DNA from: JANMZR01 sp031383555
Lineage (GTDB): Bacteria; Bacteroidota; Bacteroidia; Cytophagales; Spirosomataceae
DNA length: 5,906 nt
NCBI GenBank assembly: GCA_031383555.1
Contig: JANMZR010000002.1
Coordinates: forward strand, 1-5,906
Direction: 5' to 3'
Notes under the pieces: generated by a model
The model's database searches: none
What the model was told of the DNA's origin: nothing
What the model saw: the letters and a program-made list of their open reading frames with translations, nothing else
Shown here: positions 5,728 to 5,906 of the stretch, in pieces
Layout: every line of letters begins with the position of its first letter
Numbering within the stretch: the first letter of the stretch is position 1
Position numbers and translations under genes: made by a program

Positions 5728-5786
5728 TTAAGTTTGGGTGAAATAAAAGCTCGAATTTCCCAAAGAATACTTATACCTAAACTTAA
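5728..5786. other. Long imperfect inverted repeat downstream of lgt
   Basis: TTAAGTTTGGGT (5728-5739) pairs with ACCTAAACTTAA (5775-5786) over 12 bp with one G-U, around a 35-nt loop. A competing pairing exists between TTTGGG (5733-5738) and CCCAAA (5759-5764). No U-tract follows on either strand (A9 follows on the + strand), so it is not a standard intrinsic terminator. It could protect the lgt mRNA 3' end or belong to the leader of the next gene. Confidence 0.4.
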
Positions 5787-5838
5787 TTGTTTAAAAAAAA
5801 ATACTATATTTTTACTTTTCAAAAGATGGTAAATAGAT

Positions 5839-5852
5839 AGTATTCTAATACT
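5839..5852. promoter_or_regulatory. Small palindrome upstream of the last putative gene
   Basis: AGTATT-CT-AATACT is a perfect 6-bp dyad with a 2-bp centre. It lies 17-30 bp before a possible ATG at 5869 and just after degenerate TAnnTTTG-like sequences (TATATTTT at 5805-5812, TACTTTTC at 5813-5820). It is a candidate operator only. A palindrome of this length can arise by chance in AT-rich DNA. Confidence 0.25.
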
Positions 5853-5868
5853 CTAAACTCCTAAACCT

Positions 5869-5906
5869 ATGACCTACTCCAGCCTATTAAATACACTTTT
5901 AGAAAA
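5869..5906 (+). CDS. Possible start of the next gene (3' end missing)
   Basis: An ATG at 5869 opens a frame that stays open to the window edge, giving 12 residues (MTYSSLLNTLLE). It is preceded by a purine-poor, C/A-rich leader without a Shine-Dalgarno sequence, like the other genes here. The first residues could form an amphipathic helix, but nothing identifies a family. A start is plausible from the 157-bp spacing after lgt and the same direction, yet 12 codons cannot prove a gene. Confidence 0.35.
   Translation, partial: MTYSSLLNTLLE

Noticed and set aside
1..5906. A wholly new multi-gene system (defence, secondary metabolism or mobile island)
   Set aside because: All five complete genes with recognisable products plus partial sufD and the Lgt homolog fall into well-known housekeeping families, with consistent direction and composition and no integrase, transposase or tRNA boundary.

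Overview
The window looks like chromosomal DNA of a Bacteroidota bacterium, probably of a Cytophagales or Flavobacteriia type. The DNA is AT-rich, the genes lack Shine-Dalgarno sequences and are preceded by A/T-rich leaders, and matches to the phylum's -7 promoter element (TAnnTTTG) occur. The protein set (SufD-SufS-SufE-SufT-bacilliredoxin) also fits. I cannot name the genus from sequence alone.

Left part (1-3999): the distal half of a SUF iron-sulfur cluster assembly operon, all on the + strand. It begins inside sufD, whose 5' end lies outside the window; sufB and sufC are expected further upstream. Then come sufS (cysteine desulfurase), sufE (sulfur acceptor), a MIP18/DUF59 protein (SufT-like maturation factor) and a BrxA/BrxB-family bacilliredoxin with a CGC active site. 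SufS takes sulfur from cysteine and SufE relays it to the SufBCD scaffold, of which SufD is one part. SufT probably helps deliver clusters, and the bacilliredoxin probably provides thiol redox protection. A strong intrinsic terminator at 4022-4067 closes the unit.

Right part (4138-5712): a second + strand unit with a YdfG-like short-chain dehydrogenase and, 48 bp later, an integral-membrane protein of the Lgt family (prolipoprotein diacylglyceryl transferase) carrying an atypical Cys-rich signature. The last 194 bp hold an imperfect long hairpin, a small palindrome and what may be the first codons of another gene.

I see no mobile element, CRISPR array, RNA gene or clear new system. The features most worth a second look are non-coding: two matched palindromes between sufD and sufS, heptamer-phased AAATCnn repeats before the bacilliredoxin gene, and a sufE 5' end that appears to have absorbed repeat-like intergenic DNA. 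In the proteins, the main oddity is the substituted signature of the Lgt homolog.
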